The translations under genes and the position numbers were made by a program. The notes under the pieces were generated by a model that saw only the letters and a list, made by a program, of their open reading frames with translations, ran no database searches and had not been told where the DNA came from. 64,000 bases of DNA from Arsenophonus sp031446145 (GTDB lineage: Bacteria; Pseudomonadota; Gammaproteobacteria; Enterobacterales; Enterobacteriaceae): the NCBI GenBank assembly GCA_031446145.1, contig CP132903.1:868001-932000 (forward strand), given 5' to 3'. Each line of letters starts with the position of its first letter. Position 1 is the first letter of the stretch. Shown here in pieces: positions 1-10,748 of the stretch.

Positions 1-1119
1 AATAAAAAAATTTAAAAATTAATAATTTTGTAAAAATTAAATATTGATAATTTAGCAATCGCTAGTTTTTTATAATTGTATATTATATTGCATATTAAAA
101 TAAAATAAACATAATCTTAATTAGCTAATTAAAACCAGAAAATGCCATTTAAAAACGTGATTTTATCTCCTCGAAAATAAAAATATTTTTTATTCTAAAA
201 ATAAAAAATATTTTATAATTTATCATATTTTAATTTATATTTTTTTTTACGTAAAGATTATAATAAAAACAAAAAAATATCTTGAATATAAATTTTTAAT
301 ATTTTTTTTATGCTTATAAACTAAAATAGTTTTTCTAAAAATTTTTAAACAATAAATGATTAATCAATATTAAAGATATATCAAATTAATATTTACGTAT
401 ATTATAAATAGATAAAAAAATAAGATTTTTTTTATTGTGATTTAAAAAAAATTTCATAAAAATATGTAAAAATTATATTTTTGTTTTAAAAAATAACAAA
501 TTTTATTTTTTATTTAGTATTAAATTTATATAGATAAATATAAATTATTATTCACTAAATAACAAAAAATTCATGTATTGCAAAATTAATTACTGGATAC
601 AAAAAATCTTATCTAAAAAATTTATTTTTCTTAAAAAGAATTAGATCGTAATTCATATAAATTTATGAATTTAATAATTTATATCATTTTTTAAGGTTTG
701 CTAACCAAAAATCAACAATTCGATTTGTTAGAAATTTTATTAAAATTTAATTTTATAATTATATATTTTAATTTAAATAATTATATATTTTAATTTAAAA
801 TTATGGTCAATAATAACTATTCTATTCAATGATTATATAATCATTAATATAATGAATATAAAACATATATTTATAAGTTTTTATTACAAATTTTTTAAAA
901 ATTGACTATTTTTTTACACATATTATATAAAAAGTTTTGAAAATATTTTTTATTTTAATTACCATAAAATTTTTTTATTTTAAAAAAATAAAAAATATAA
1001 AAAAATCATGTTATATATGAAAGTATTAAATTTACAATTAAAAAATTGATTGTGTTTAACTTAAAAAATCTTTTTTATATTCTAAAATACTAAAAACAAA
1101 AAAACTAATTATTAGCTAT
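1..1119. other. AT-rich gene-free stretch
   Basis: No open frame of convincing length or family resemblance is visible on either strand. The only structure seen is a short 22-base tandem duplication at 755-798. It adjoins the manZ relic and may hold older, fully eroded sequence. Confidence 0.6.
755..798. repeat. 22-base tandem duplication
   Basis: Two adjacent identical copies of a 22-base AT-only unit, starting at 755 and 777. Replication slippage in low-complexity DNA is the likely origin. No function is inferred. Confidence 0.6.
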
Positions 1120-1914
1120 AATAGATGAACTTTACGTCGCAATAACTACATAGAAACAAAAGTTAGTAATCATGGAATCAAGCCTGGTGTGAACTGATCA
1201 AAAATAGTTTGCAAAGTAAAAATTTTTACTGCATTAGTAATGGGTTATTTTTTCTAAAATAACTGAGGGGATGTTAATATAAGTCCATTGATTAACTAAA
1301 GCACCTATTAATAAACAATTCTAAAATAGCAGCTCCCTCAATTATTTTTTTTAAAACACCCTCCTGTTTATATCTTTAAAGATACCAATACCTGTTTTAT
1401 CACCGTAATGAATATCATAATAACGTGTTAATAAAAGAATAGCATTAAATCAAATAAAAAATAATATCGAGCCCAACAAACCACCAAAAATTGCGATACC
1501 GGATCCTAATCTAGCTAAAATTGGACATACTATTCCCCAAAAATGATTCTCCTATACCAGCCAATAGACCAATTAATCCAATATTATACCATTAATGGAT
1601 CCATCATAAATATTTATCCTGTTAGCTTTTTGTTCTTCCATGACGATGATTACACCTAAAATGGTTGATGTGTAAGATAGGGATGAGTATTAAAAAAATC
1701 TAAATGACGTTTAATGGCTTGCTTAAATTTCTTCATTATTTTGAGGATATAAACGATCTATAACTGGGATCATTGCAAAAAAAATTCCAGTGCTTGTGTT
1801 CCCTACAAAGTTCCAAGAACCTTGAAGGAAATTTGAACACAAAGAACTTGTTGAATATCACTAACATTAAGTTTTTTTAAAATTTGATTGATTTGCTAAA
1901 TGTATATCTGTCAT
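1120..1914 (-). pseudogene. manZ: manZ relic, mannose PTS EIID component
   Basis: Reading the minus strand from an ATG at 1914, fragments in shifting frames match E. coli ManZ in order. They include the N-terminal segment about VSDIQQV, a block close to KRHLDFFNTHPY (about 1690-1720), the GLLAGIG / FWGIV block (about 1500-1560), EGAAILELF (about 1320-1345) and a C-terminal block like TLQTIFDQFTPGL (about 1180-1215). Several stops and frameshifts interrupt it, so no full-length EIID can be made. ManZ is the membrane partner of ManY in the mannose/glucose/glucosamine permease. The edges are approximate. The high similarity that remains suggests fairly recent inactivation compared with the blank gaps elsewhere. 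Confidence 0.85.
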
Positions 1915-1934
1915 TTTTTTTAGTATTCCTAAAT

Positions 1935-2736
1935 CAATCTAATTCATTATCTAAATCATAATTATTTTTATGTTTTTTTCAAGGGTAAGTGTTGATTGAT
2001 TAATATATTTCGGATTTAATTATATATATGATAGCTATGAGCATACAAATTATACCTAAAGCAAGTACATTAAAATTAGTAAATGCTACAGTTAGAAAAC
2101 CTAAATAAAAAAATGGCATTAAATAACCTGTACCTATCATATTAATAACCATAGCATAGCCAACAACAAATACTATCCAAGAAGCAATATTTAGTCCTTT
2201 ATTTATTACTGCAGGAATTGAATTAAGCAATTTTTTTACTTCCAATATACTTATAGATATAGTAACAATGTCAAAAGGAATAGTAATTCGCGTTGCTTGT
2301 AATAATAATGCTAAAATATGAATGATACTTAATAGGCGTAAATTACCAGATACTGCAAGATAATCCGCTGAATGTTTAAATATAACAGTAATTATTCGTA
2401 AAAATATAGTAAATACTTGACTTGCAGTAGCTAAAGAGATAAAAAGTGCAATACTAGTGCTAACTTCTTTTTTTCTAGAAATTACAAGAATTGTAACAAT
2501 AATTGAAGCTAAAGCAGAATCTGCTGAAATAGCCAACCAATATTTATTCATCTTAAGGTAATCATTTTTAATGTGCTACGAATAATTATTCCTGTTTTTA
2601 AATTACCAAAAACAAATCCTATTAAAGTACCAGCAATATAAGAGATGATGAAATTGAAATTCATCTAAAATAGAATCCATTCCTATTACAGAAGAAATCA
2701 AAAAACAAGTATAATTTTAATAATAGAGAATTCCAT
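1935..2736 (-). pseudogene. manY: manY relic, mannose PTS EIIC component
   Basis: The start at 2736 has an intact AGGAGG ribosome site just upstream (2742-2748). The first ~60 codons match the ManY N-terminus (GMDSILDEFQFH region and the NLKTGIII block) but contain stops and shifts. From 2551 down to 2000 a 183-residue open frame matches the middle and C-terminal membrane part very well (for example GYAMVINMIGTGYLMPFFYLGF). After its stop, the conserved C-terminal DLDNELD signature appears in another frame near 1938-1962. The gene is therefore a full-length relic with lesions at both ends. A truncated membrane fragment could still be translated from the internal frame, but it would lack the N-terminal part of EIIC. 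Confidence 0.9.
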
Positions 2737-2779
2737 TAAATTCCTCCTATTTAACCGAATAGTATTAAGTGAATCCATT

Positions 2780-3751
2780 TGATTTAAGAGTAGCTGAATA
2801 AAAATTATTTTTGTATTTTTTTAATAATTTTCATAAAATTTATTTTTTTCATTAAAAACTTTTCAAAGTTCTAATTTAATATCTAAAATAGATAATTCTT
2901 TACAAGCATTAATATTTTGATTATCTAGGAGATATAACATTGTAGATTTGTTTTTGCATTTTTATAGGATATCGAACGAATATTTACAGATTTTATTTTT
3001 ATTCCACCTTTTACAATACGTAAAACATCATATGGTTTAGTAAACAACATCATCACTTCTTCATTAGGACATTAAATATTATTGTAAACACAAATACGTT
3101 TCTCAATATTGACGACATTAATACCGGGAGGCGCAATTTTTTTTAATAAAGCAGAACGAAAAATATTTTTAGAGACTTAATCTTCACTACAATAATACGT
3201 TTAATATTTTTTTATCCAAAAGGTAACTATTTGATCATGAATTAATCTATTATAAATTCTAGCAAGTTTAATAACCATATGTTTTTTTTAAAAATGTTTT
3301 TTTGAATAAAAAGTATTGAAAGAAAATGGTAACTTTTTCTTTTAATGATCTATAATATGAACAGTTTTAATTTCTTCTTTACCTGTTACGAGAGCAGTTT
3401 TTGTTAATTCTTTAAAAGTTAGATAATCGCTAGCTAATAAAATAGCTACTAGCATAGGAATATTAACTCCAGTAATGATATTTATTGTATGTTTTTTATC
3501 TTTATTTTGTATAACTTGATTAGCTGTATTAAATGTGGTGGCACCACACATATCTACTAAAATACTATCCCTTGAGAAATATCAAGTTTATTGATAGTTT
3601 TTTGATACTTTTTAATGAAAATAATTAATATTTTATCTTGTAAAACATTAATAGAAGAAACATTTTTTTATTTTCTAATTAACATCAGAGTCGTTAGAAG
3701 TAATTCCTTTACAGCAACACCATGAGCGCTAATTATAGTAGCGATACTCAT
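2780..3751 (-). pseudogene. manX: manX relic, mannose PTS EIIAB component
   Basis: The minus strand from an ATG at 3751 reads SIATIISAHGVAVKELLL, as in the ManX EIIA start with its phosphorylated His near residue 10. A stop follows. A second in-frame fragment at 3342-3551 carries CGATTFNTANQV and ITGVNIPMLV, matching the EIIA motifs GGSPFNAA and IAGVNIPMLV. EIIB pieces follow: ALLKKIAPPGINVVN and RICVYNN (about 3100-3160), and a C-terminal block near 2860-2910. Multiple frameshifts break it. With manY and manZ it forms the order manX-manY-manZ of the intact enterobacterial operon, so the whole PTS uptake route is dead here. The 3' edge is approximate. Confidence 0.88.
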
Positions 3752-4373
3752 TTTTTTTCCTTAAAAATATTTTTTAAAAAAGATATTATTTAGTTTATTT
3801 TTAAATATTAATAAGTGTAATTACTATTTAAAGAAAATATCAGAAAATATATCTTACTTTCATAATCAAATATTTAATCTATATTAATATTTGATATATC
3901 TATAATATTAAAAAAATTGTAATAAAAAATAATATACATTAAATAATATTAAAATTGAGTAATTTCTTTTTTATGATATAAATTCATAAAGAAAACTAAC
4001 TATATTGCAAATTCAGATGTTCTCTTTGATATTTTTTACTCAATAAAATTTGCCTTTTTTAAAATATTTTTAAATTTAAAGGAATTTTTTATGTGTATTA
4101 TTTATTTTTTTAAATATTATAAAATAAATATATAAAATATTTATTGTTATAAATATAGAAAAAATTAATATTTCTTTTATAAAAAAGCAAAAAAATCAAT
4201 GAAAAATTAAATTTTATGATTAATAAAATTATTAAATTAATTAATAAATAATTTATAGTAAAATCATTATTTATAACAAATATTTTGATGCATATTTACT
4301 GAAATAAAGTTAAAAATATGCATTAATATGATTTTAAAAACATCAATTTGTTGAATGTAGAAAAATAATGATT
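3752..4373. other. gene-free gap between man relics and pabB
   Basis: AT-rich, with no recognisable gene. It holds one imperfect hairpin at about 4286-4326 (arms around TGCATATTT / AAATATGCA). The hairpin lies just past the pabB stop and could act as a processing or termination structure, although it has no clear U-tract. Confidence 0.5.
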
Positions 4374-5720
4374 TTATTTATTTTCTAATATAGGTAGAAT
4401 GTATTTTAATTTATGGAAAATTTCTTGATACTCTTTTTCGGCAGTGCTATCAGCAACAATGCCGCCACCACTCCAACAATAAAGATATTGATTTTCAGTT
4501 AATAAAGTACGGATGCTAATATTAGTATCCATTGTACCACAAAAACTAATATAACCAATTGCCCCACAATAGCTATGACGGCGATGAGGTTCAAGATTTT
4601 CAATGATTTCCATTGCACGTATTTTTGGAGTTCCAGTAATAGAACCTCCAGGAAAACAAGCTCTTAAAAGATCAGTTGCATGATAATTTAAAGGTAATTC
4701 TGCATCAATTGTACTGACTAAATGATGAATCGCAGGAAAAGATTCAACAACAAAAAGTTCAGATACTTTTACTGTACCTGGTATTGCTATTTTACCAATA
4801 TCATTACGAAGTAAGTCAACAATCATAACATTTTCAGCGCGATCTTTTGTAGAAGATCGCAGGCGTGTTATTTGTTTTTTATCTTCTTTATCATGAGATA
4901 ATCTAGGCAATGTACCTTTAATAGGACGACTTTGAATTAAATTATTTTTAAGAGAAAGAAAACGTTCTGGAGATACACTAAGTATACAATTTTTTTCTAA
5001 ACGAATGAATGCTGAAAAAGGTGCCCTATTTTTTTGATTAAGTTTAAGAAATGCTTCCCATTCACTGCCAAAATATTTTCCTTTAAAACGTTGTGCTAAA
5101 TTAATCTGATAACATTCGCCATTAAGTAAATACTTGTGAATTTGATTTATTTTCTCTTCATATTGTTTTTTTGACATGTTACTTTCCCATTTTTCATGCA
5201 TATGAAATGGTTGCACCGCTATTTTAGATTGTTTTTTTAGCCACAATAATCGTTTTGCAATATTTCTATGACTAAGTAACGTTACTTTTTTTTTATGATG
5301 ATCTATAATCAAAGCCCACAAATAAATTCCTATGGCCATTTCAGGAAAACTTAATTCATTTTTAGCTTTTTTTGGTAAAATTTCTATACTTCTACATAAA
5401 TCATAACCCCATATTCCTATAGCACCTCCTTGAAATGGAAGATCACTATTAATTCTATTAACGATATTTAATTTTTTTATTTCATTTTTCAATAGCTTAA
5501 AAGGATCCATTTTTGAAAAAAAAGTATTTTTTTGATTAATTTTAGTAATGTTTTTTTTTGTTTCTAATGTAATGATAGGATCAGCCACTACAATATCAAA
5601 ACGATTATTTGAATGAATGGCATTTCCAGAATGCAATAACATAGCCCATGGTTGATGAGCAAGAGTACTAAAATAATGCACAGTTACATCTGATGAATAA
5701 GATAATTCTATAGTTTGCAT
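4374..5720 (-). CDS. pabB: aminodeoxychorismate synthase component I (PabB)
   Basis: PabB joins chorismate and ammonia, delivered by the PabA glutaminase, to make 4-amino-4-deoxychorismate, the precursor of the p-aminobenzoate part of folate. The 448-residue protein is about full length (E. coli 453). It carries an anthranilate-synthase-I type N-terminal domain and the chorismate-binding domain. The PIKGT motif, with the PabB-specific active-site lysine that separates it from TrpE, is present, as are CFPGGSITGTPK and the GGGIVADS C-terminal block. No PabA or PabC lies in the window. It sits beside the dead manXYZ operon, as on the enterobacterial backbone, with the genes usually between them lost. 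Its intactness in decaying surroundings suggests selection for folate synthesis. Confidence 0.93.
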   Translation of the reverse strand: MQTIELSYSSDVTVHYFSTLAHQPWAMLLHSGNAIHSNNRFDIVVADPIITLETKKNITKINQKNTFFSKMDPFKLLKNEIKKLNIVNRINSDLPFQGGAIGIWGYDLCRSIEILPKKAKNELSFPEMAIGIYLWALIIDHHKKKVTLLSHRNIAKRLLWLKKQSKIAVQPFHMHEKWESNMSKKQYEEKINQIHKYLLNGECYQINLAQRFKGKYFGSEWEAFLKLNQKNRAPFSAFIRLEKNCILSVSPERFLSLKNNLIQSRPIKGTLPRLSHDKEDKKQITRLRSSTKDRAENVMIVDLLRNDIGKIAIPGTVKVSELFVVESFPAIHHLVSTIDAELPLNYHATDLLRACFPGGSITGTPKIRAMEIIENLEPHRRHSYCGAIGYISFCGTMDTNISIRTLLTENQYLYCWSGGGIVADSTAEKEYQEIFHKLKYILPILENK

Positions 5721-6175
5721 AATTATATAATTGTTGAATAATATCTAAAATTAATATTTTATAATAAAATAATAAAATTTTATAATAAAAATTATGTAAT
5801 AATGGTATTATTAAAATAAACATATGATATAAAATAATTATCAATTTAATTTATTATTGTTTTAATTTATTAATCTTTCAAAATTAGCATTTTGACCGTA
5901 ATGCATGTTATATATAGAAATTAAAGATTATATAATATTTATTATTTTTAATAGATGATTGCTCTTTTAAAAAGCATGTAATATGATTACAATCAGAATT
6001 AATATTTTAAAAAACATATCAAAAAAATCTAAAATAGATTTATAATTTTTTAGATATTAACTGAAATCATAAAGTTAATATCATATAAAATTAAAATAAA
6101 TAAAATTACTTAACACTATTAAATATTTTTTTCATTATTTGAAAAAAATATTTAGCAATAAAGGAATTATACATA
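5721..6175. other. gap between divergent pabB and ftnA
   Basis: AT-rich intergenic DNA that must hold the promoters of both divergent genes. No clear -35/-10 pair could be singled out from the AT background. An AAGGA ribosome site lies just before ftnA, near 6160. Confidence 0.5.
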
Positions 6176-6679
6176 ATGTTACAAAAAGCAATGACAAGAA
6201 AACTGAATGAGCAATTAAATTTAGAATTTTCCTCAGCAAATTTTTATTTACAAATGAGTGCATGGTGTAATTACAAAGGTTTTGAAGGAGCTGCATTTTT
6301 TTTAAGAGCACATTCTCGAGAAGAAATGTTACATATGGAAAGATTATTTAATTATCTTAATGATACAGGAGAAATGCCTATATTAAGTTATATTGATGCT
6401 CCAGACAAAACTTTTCTTTCACTAAAAGATGTTTTTGAAAAAACTTATGAACATGAAAAAAAAGTTACAAATGAAATTAATATTCTTGTCGATTTTTCAT
6501 TTAAAATTAAAGATTTTTCAACATTTCAATTTTTACAGTGGTATGTTGCTGAACAACATGAAGAAGAAAAACTATTTAAATCCATTTTAGATAAATTTGA
6601 TTTATTTGGTGAAGATGGCAAATCATTATTTTTATTTGATAAAGAATTAAAAAGAATGTCTAAAATAGTGCATGTCTAA
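6176..6679 (+). CDS. ftnA: bacterial non-haem ferritin
   Basis: FtnA forms the 24-subunit cytoplasmic iron store, oxidising Fe(II) and keeping it as a mineral core. The 167-residue length is normal (E. coli 165). Ferroxidase-centre residues are visible: a Glu near residue 17 in NLEFSSANFY, the REEMLHM block with Glu and His near 50-53, and EQHEEEKLFKSI near 127-135. The QFLQWYVAEQHEEE stretch is nearly identical to E. coli FtnA. It is monocistronic, with a long gap on each side. Iron storage may matter in an iron-rich host diet such as blood; that link is inference. Confidence 0.93.
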   Translation: MLQKAMTRKLNEQLNLEFSSANFYLQMSAWCNYKGFEGAAFFLRAHSREEMLHMERLFNYLNDTGEMPILSYIDAPDKTFLSLKDVFEKTYEHEKKVTNEINILVDFSFKIKDFSTFQFLQWYVAEQHEEEKLFKSILDKFDLFGEDGKSLFLFDKELKRMSKIVHV

Positions 6680-7393
6680 CTTATGAAATCTGCTTTATAT
6701 AAAAAATTATTATTTAGTGATAAAAATAAGAAATGATAACAAGTGAAGGCATAACAAAAAATATTTTTTACCTATTATTTTTTCATATACAATCAATATA
6801 AAATTATTTTTTATTTAAAATTCTAAGTACAAGTAATGTTTATGTTTTCATAAGGAAAACTGATAATAATTAAGATAACAAAAAATTTTAATTTTAAAAA
6901 TAAAAAAAATATATTACTAAATAAAGTAAAATTTGAAAATGTAAAAATATAGATATTTTATAATATCTATATTAAAATGTTAGATTATAAAATAATTTGA
7001 TAAATAAATATTTTAAAAATATTTATTTTAAGATTTTTTTTCTTAAAACATTAAAAAAATTTTCAAACGCTCTTTTTTTTTATAAATATAATTTTAATAT
7101 TATCAAATTTTTATTTAAGAAGTAATATGTTACTTTAAAAAATAAAAAATTTTAAATAAAAAAAGAATATAAAGAAATATTTTTTAAAAAACAAAAAATA
7201 TGCATTTTTTGTTAAAACATGCATTACAAAACTTAAAATAAGTCTTAATCAAAATTAATCAAACAACACATTATAAAAAAATTTTATATTTTAAATATAT
7301 AAGTTACACAAATAATAATTTATGATTTTATTATAAATTTATAATTAATTTAATCAAATCATTTTAATAAATAATTTTTATGGAGAAATTTTT
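6680..7393. other. gene-free gap after ftnA
   Basis: No gene recognised. It contains one perfect 12-bp hairpin at 6946-6973 (arms AATATAGATATT / AATATCTATATT, 4-base loop), about 270 bases past the ftnA stop. The hairpin lacks a clear U-tract, so a terminator role is uncertain. Confidence 0.5.
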
Positions 7394-7773
7394 ATGGTGA
7401 ATCAAATAAAGTTAACCAATAATAAAGATATTATTTCTTTTTTAGCTAATCTTTTTCCTAATTGTTTTACTATAAATGGTGAAGTACGTCCATTAAAAAT
7501 TGGAATTTTGCAAGATATTGCAGTAGTACTCACACAAAAAAAAAAACTATTAGTAAAACTCGCTTGCGTAATGCTTTACGTATGTATACTTCTAGCTTAC
7601 GCTACTTATCTTCTACTAAAAAATGTGCAAAACGCATTGATTTAAATGGCAATATTTGCGGTGATGTTTCCCCAGTGCACTTAAAATATACTAATCAAAA
7701 ACTTTTCACAATAAAAAATCGTATTCATATGCAAAATTTCAAAAAAAACAAAAAAATAATTAATTCTTTCTAA
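7394..7773 (+). pseudogene. proQ: proQ: FinO-domain RNA chaperone, frameshifted in an A11 tract and C-terminally truncated
   Basis: The first frame (from 7394) gives the N-terminus of ProQ: FLANLFPNCF and EVRPLKIGILQD match E. coli FLAERFPHCF and EARPLKIGIFQD. At 7536-7546 there is a run of eleven A. After it, the ProQ match continues in the -1 frame as ISKTRLRNALRMYTSSLRYL, then KRIDLNGNICGD. A tract of nine or twelve A, or a -1 slip on AAA AAA, would give one continuous product of about 125 residues. That product would hold the whole FinO/ProQ RNA-binding domain. It would stop after MQNFKKNKK, lacking the basic linker and the C-terminal Tudor-like domain of the ~230-residue E. coli protein. 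The start is supported by a GGAGA site at 7382-7386. Whether it is dead or rescued by slippage cannot be told from sequence. Confidence 0.88.
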
Positions 7774-8478
7774 AAAGAAGATGAAAGAAATATTATTTAA
7801 AAAACAAAAAATTAAAATGAATAGTATATTTTTGTATAATAATTTTTTTAAAATAAATTAAATGATTTTATCTTTATAAATAGATGTATCAATATAAAAA
7901 AAATTAGTTAAATTATTAAAAATAATTAATAATACAATTTTTTAATATATTAGTTGTTTACAACATAAAAAATGTAATTAAGGTGCACTACCTAAAAAGA
8001 TCAGAGATAATGTTTATAAAATTATGATACTAAAATTTTTTATAAATAAAAAAAGAGATTACTAAAATACTTTTTTAAACTAAAGAATAATAAAATAATT
8101 ATTTTTTAAAGAAAAATAATAAATTAGAATAGTATATATTTAATACAATAATTATTGTATTTATTAGAAGTTTATATTGCATAAAAACAATTAAATATAA
8201 ATTAAAAACAATTCTAAAAATCAAAACATACAGTTAAAAAGGTTTTTATTAGAAATAAAAACTTATATTGAGATATCATTAAACATATTATTAAAAAAGT
8301 CCTTTAGATCAAAAATCATAAATTTATTTAAAATAGCAATTAATTTAGATTAATTTATATAACTATAAATATATTTTGTAATAATACAAATTACTAAAAA
8401 TTTTCCTGATTTTTTTTAATTTTATTAATAAATCAAAAACTGTTTATAATTTATAATCTAGATACGAGGATACCATTT
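7774..8478. other. gene-free gap before uup
   Basis: AT-rich, with no recognisable gene or relic. A short imperfect hairpin lies at about 8239-8264 (arms around GGTTTTTATT / AATAAAAAC). Its role is unknown. Confidence 0.5.
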
Positions 8479-10380
8479 ATGTCACTCATACATATGTCAG
8501 GTGCTTATTTAAATTTTCATGATATAAATATATTGCATAATACAGAATTAATTATCAAAGATAATGAAAGAATTTGTTTAGTTGGTCGCAATGGTTCTGG
8601 CAAATCAACATTGATAAAAGTATTAATCAAAAAACAAACTCTTGATCAAGGAAAAATATTTCATAAACCATATCTAAAAATAGGTTATTTAGCACAAGAT
8701 ATACAATTTAATATAAATGATACTGTTTTTGATTTTATTTCTGGAGGAGATAAAAAAAAAACTGATCATACTAAACTATTTCATGAAATTATTAAAACCA
8801 TAAAAAACAATCCTAGCAAAAAAAATCTCAATAAATTATCTGAATTAGAAACAATACTAGAACAGACCAATTTATGGTCATCAAATAACAAAATTCAAAA
8901 TATAATTCAACAATTAAATCTCCCACCCTATACTAAATTATCTATATTATCAGGTGGATTATTAAGAAAAGCAGATTTAGCACGTACTTTGGCTTGTCAA
9001 GCAAACATTCTTTTTCTTGATGAACCTACAAATCATCTCGATATTAAAACTATACTTTGGTTAGAAAATTTTTTAAAAAAATTTAAAGGTAGTATTGTTT
9101 TTATTTCTCATGATCGTTCTTTTATTAAACATATAGCTACACGTATTGTCGATATTGATCGTGGAAAATTAGTTTCCTGGCCTGGTGATTATTATTTGTA
9201 TTCCAAAAATAAGAAAAAAAACATACAAATAGAAATCAAACAAAATGCTATTTTTGATCATAAATTAAAAAAAGAAGAGATATGGAATAATCGTGGATTA
9301 AAAGCACGTTGTACTCGCAATGAAGGTAGGGTTAAAAAATGGAAATCTATGCGTTTAAAATATGATAAACAATCTGAAATGATAGGAAAAGGAAAAATTC
9401 AAATCGAGGAAATAAGTAATTCTAGCAAATTAATTTTTGATTTAAAAAATGTTAATTATGATATTAGTAATACTGTACTTATTAATAATTTTACTGCCCA
9501 AGTAGAAAAAGGAGATAAAATAGCCTTAATAGGGCCTAATGGTTGTGGAAAAACAACATTACTAAAATTGATGTTAAAAACACTTAAACCAAAAAGTGGA
9601 AATATTTATCAGGGAGCAAAACTTGAAATTGCTTATTTAGATCAAAATAAACTAGAGTTAGATCTTAAAAAAACTGTAATTGAAAATTTATCTGATGGTA
9701 AAAAAGAAGTAATAATTAATGGAAAATCCTGTAATATTATTAAATATCTAAAAAATTTTTTATTCCATCCAAAAAAAATTGAAATACCAGTAAGTGTGTT
9801 ATCAGGAGGAGAAAAAATCAGATTAATATTAGCACGCTTATTTTTAAAACCTAGTAATGTATTAATTCTTGATGAACCTAGTAATAATTTAGATATTGAA
9901 ACATTAGAACTATTAGAAAAAGTCATTAATAATTATGAAGGAAGTGTATTGATAGTAAGTCATGATCGTCAATTTATTAATAATATAGTGACAAAATCTT
10001 GGATATTTGAAGAAAATGGTAATATAAGAAATTATGTAGGTAGTGTGTATGAAAATAATCAAAAAATTAAAGAAAATAATAATTTATCTAATCCTGTTAT
10101 TTACAAAAAAAATATTATTCTACAAGAAAAAGATAATACTCAATTCAAAGAAAAAAAGAAAAAAATAAGGTATCATTTATTAAAAGAACTTGAAGAATTA
10201 CCTATTCGATTAGAAAAGTTAGAAAATGAAATAAAAAAATTACAAATGCAAGTAATTTCGACTGATTTTTTTAATAAGCCTTATATTATAAGAAAACCAA
10301 TATTGAAAATATTATCAGAAAAAGAAAATGAAATGGAAGCAGTATTTAAACGTTGGCAGGAATTAGAATTTTTAAAATAA
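8479..10380 (+). CDS. uup: ABC-F family ATPase Uup
   Basis: Uup is a soluble ABC-F protein with two ATP-binding cassettes and no membrane part. The family acts on ribosomes, and in E. coli Uup also affects transposon excision and branched DNA intermediates. The 633-residue length matches E. coli (635). First cassette: GRNGSGKST near residue 36, signature LSGGLLRK, Walker B ILFLDEPTNHLD and the switch SHDRSF. Second cassette: GPNGCGKTT near residue 350, LSGGEKIRL, ILDEPSNNLD and SHDRQF. A Lys/Glu-rich C-terminal coiled-coil (about residues 555-633), typical of Uup, follows. The start has GAGGA upstream. In E. coli uup lies near fabA, and the convergent fabA here keeps that pairing. The second Walker B segment reads EPSNNLD rather than EPTNDLD, a mild change. 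Confidence 0.95.
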   Translation: MSLIHMSGAYLNFHDINILHNTELIIKDNERICLVGRNGSGKSTLIKVLIKKQTLDQGKIFHKPYLKIGYLAQDIQFNINDTVFDFISGGDKKKTDHTKLFHEIIKTIKNNPSKKNLNKLSELETILEQTNLWSSNNKIQNIIQQLNLPPYTKLSILSGGLLRKADLARTLACQANILFLDEPTNHLDIKTILWLENFLKKFKGSIVFISHDRSFIKHIATRIVDIDRGKLVSWPGDYYLYSKNKKKNIQIEIKQNAIFDHKLKKEEIWNNRGLKARCTRNEGRVKKWKSMRLKYDKQSEMIGKGKIQIEEISNSSKLIFDLKNVNYDISNTVLINNFTAQVEKGDKIALIGPNGCGKTTLLKLMLKTLKPKSGNIYQGAKLEIAYLDQNKLELDLKKTVIENLSDGKKEVIINGKSCNIIKYLKNFLFHPKKIEIPVSVLSGGEKIRLILARLFLKPSNVLILDEPSNNLDIETLELLEKVINNYEGSVLIVSHDRQFINNIVTKSWIFEENGNIRNYVGSVYENNQKIKENNNLSNPVIYKKNIILQEKDNTQFKEKKKKIRYHLLKELEELPIRLEKLENEIKKLQMQVISTDFFNKPYIIRKPILKILSEKENEMEAVFKRWQELEFLK

Positions 10381-10748
10381 ATTAATTTTGTATTAAGTTT
10401 AATAAATTTTTATTTATCCTAACTTACATATAGCAATAAAAAAAACATGGTTTCACTAAATTTATTTTTTATTTTGATTTCTATATCAGAATTAATGTTT
10501 TTAAAATTTGTATTATAAAAACGGTGATTCATATTTTTATTTAAAATTAAAAAAATAAATATTAAATTTATTTTAAATAAAATAGATTTAATATGCTTAA
10601 TAAAATATATTTTTTTACTTGTTTAAAATTAATAAATTATTTTCTGATAAAGTTAATATTATGATTATTATAAAAGTAATTTTTATATATAAAATAAAAA
10701 AATACATATATTTATCTACTATTAAAAATAGTTTTACCTGACGTTTTT
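10381..10748. other. gap between convergent uup and fabA
   Basis: AT-rich. No gene and no clear hairpin with a U-tract were seen. The E. coli genes between uup and fabA (pqiABC, rmf) are absent. Confidence 0.5.

Noticed and set aside
9642..9926. 94-codon minus-strand frame inside uup
   Set aside because: It is antisense to the second ATP-binding cassette of Uup; a shadow frame.
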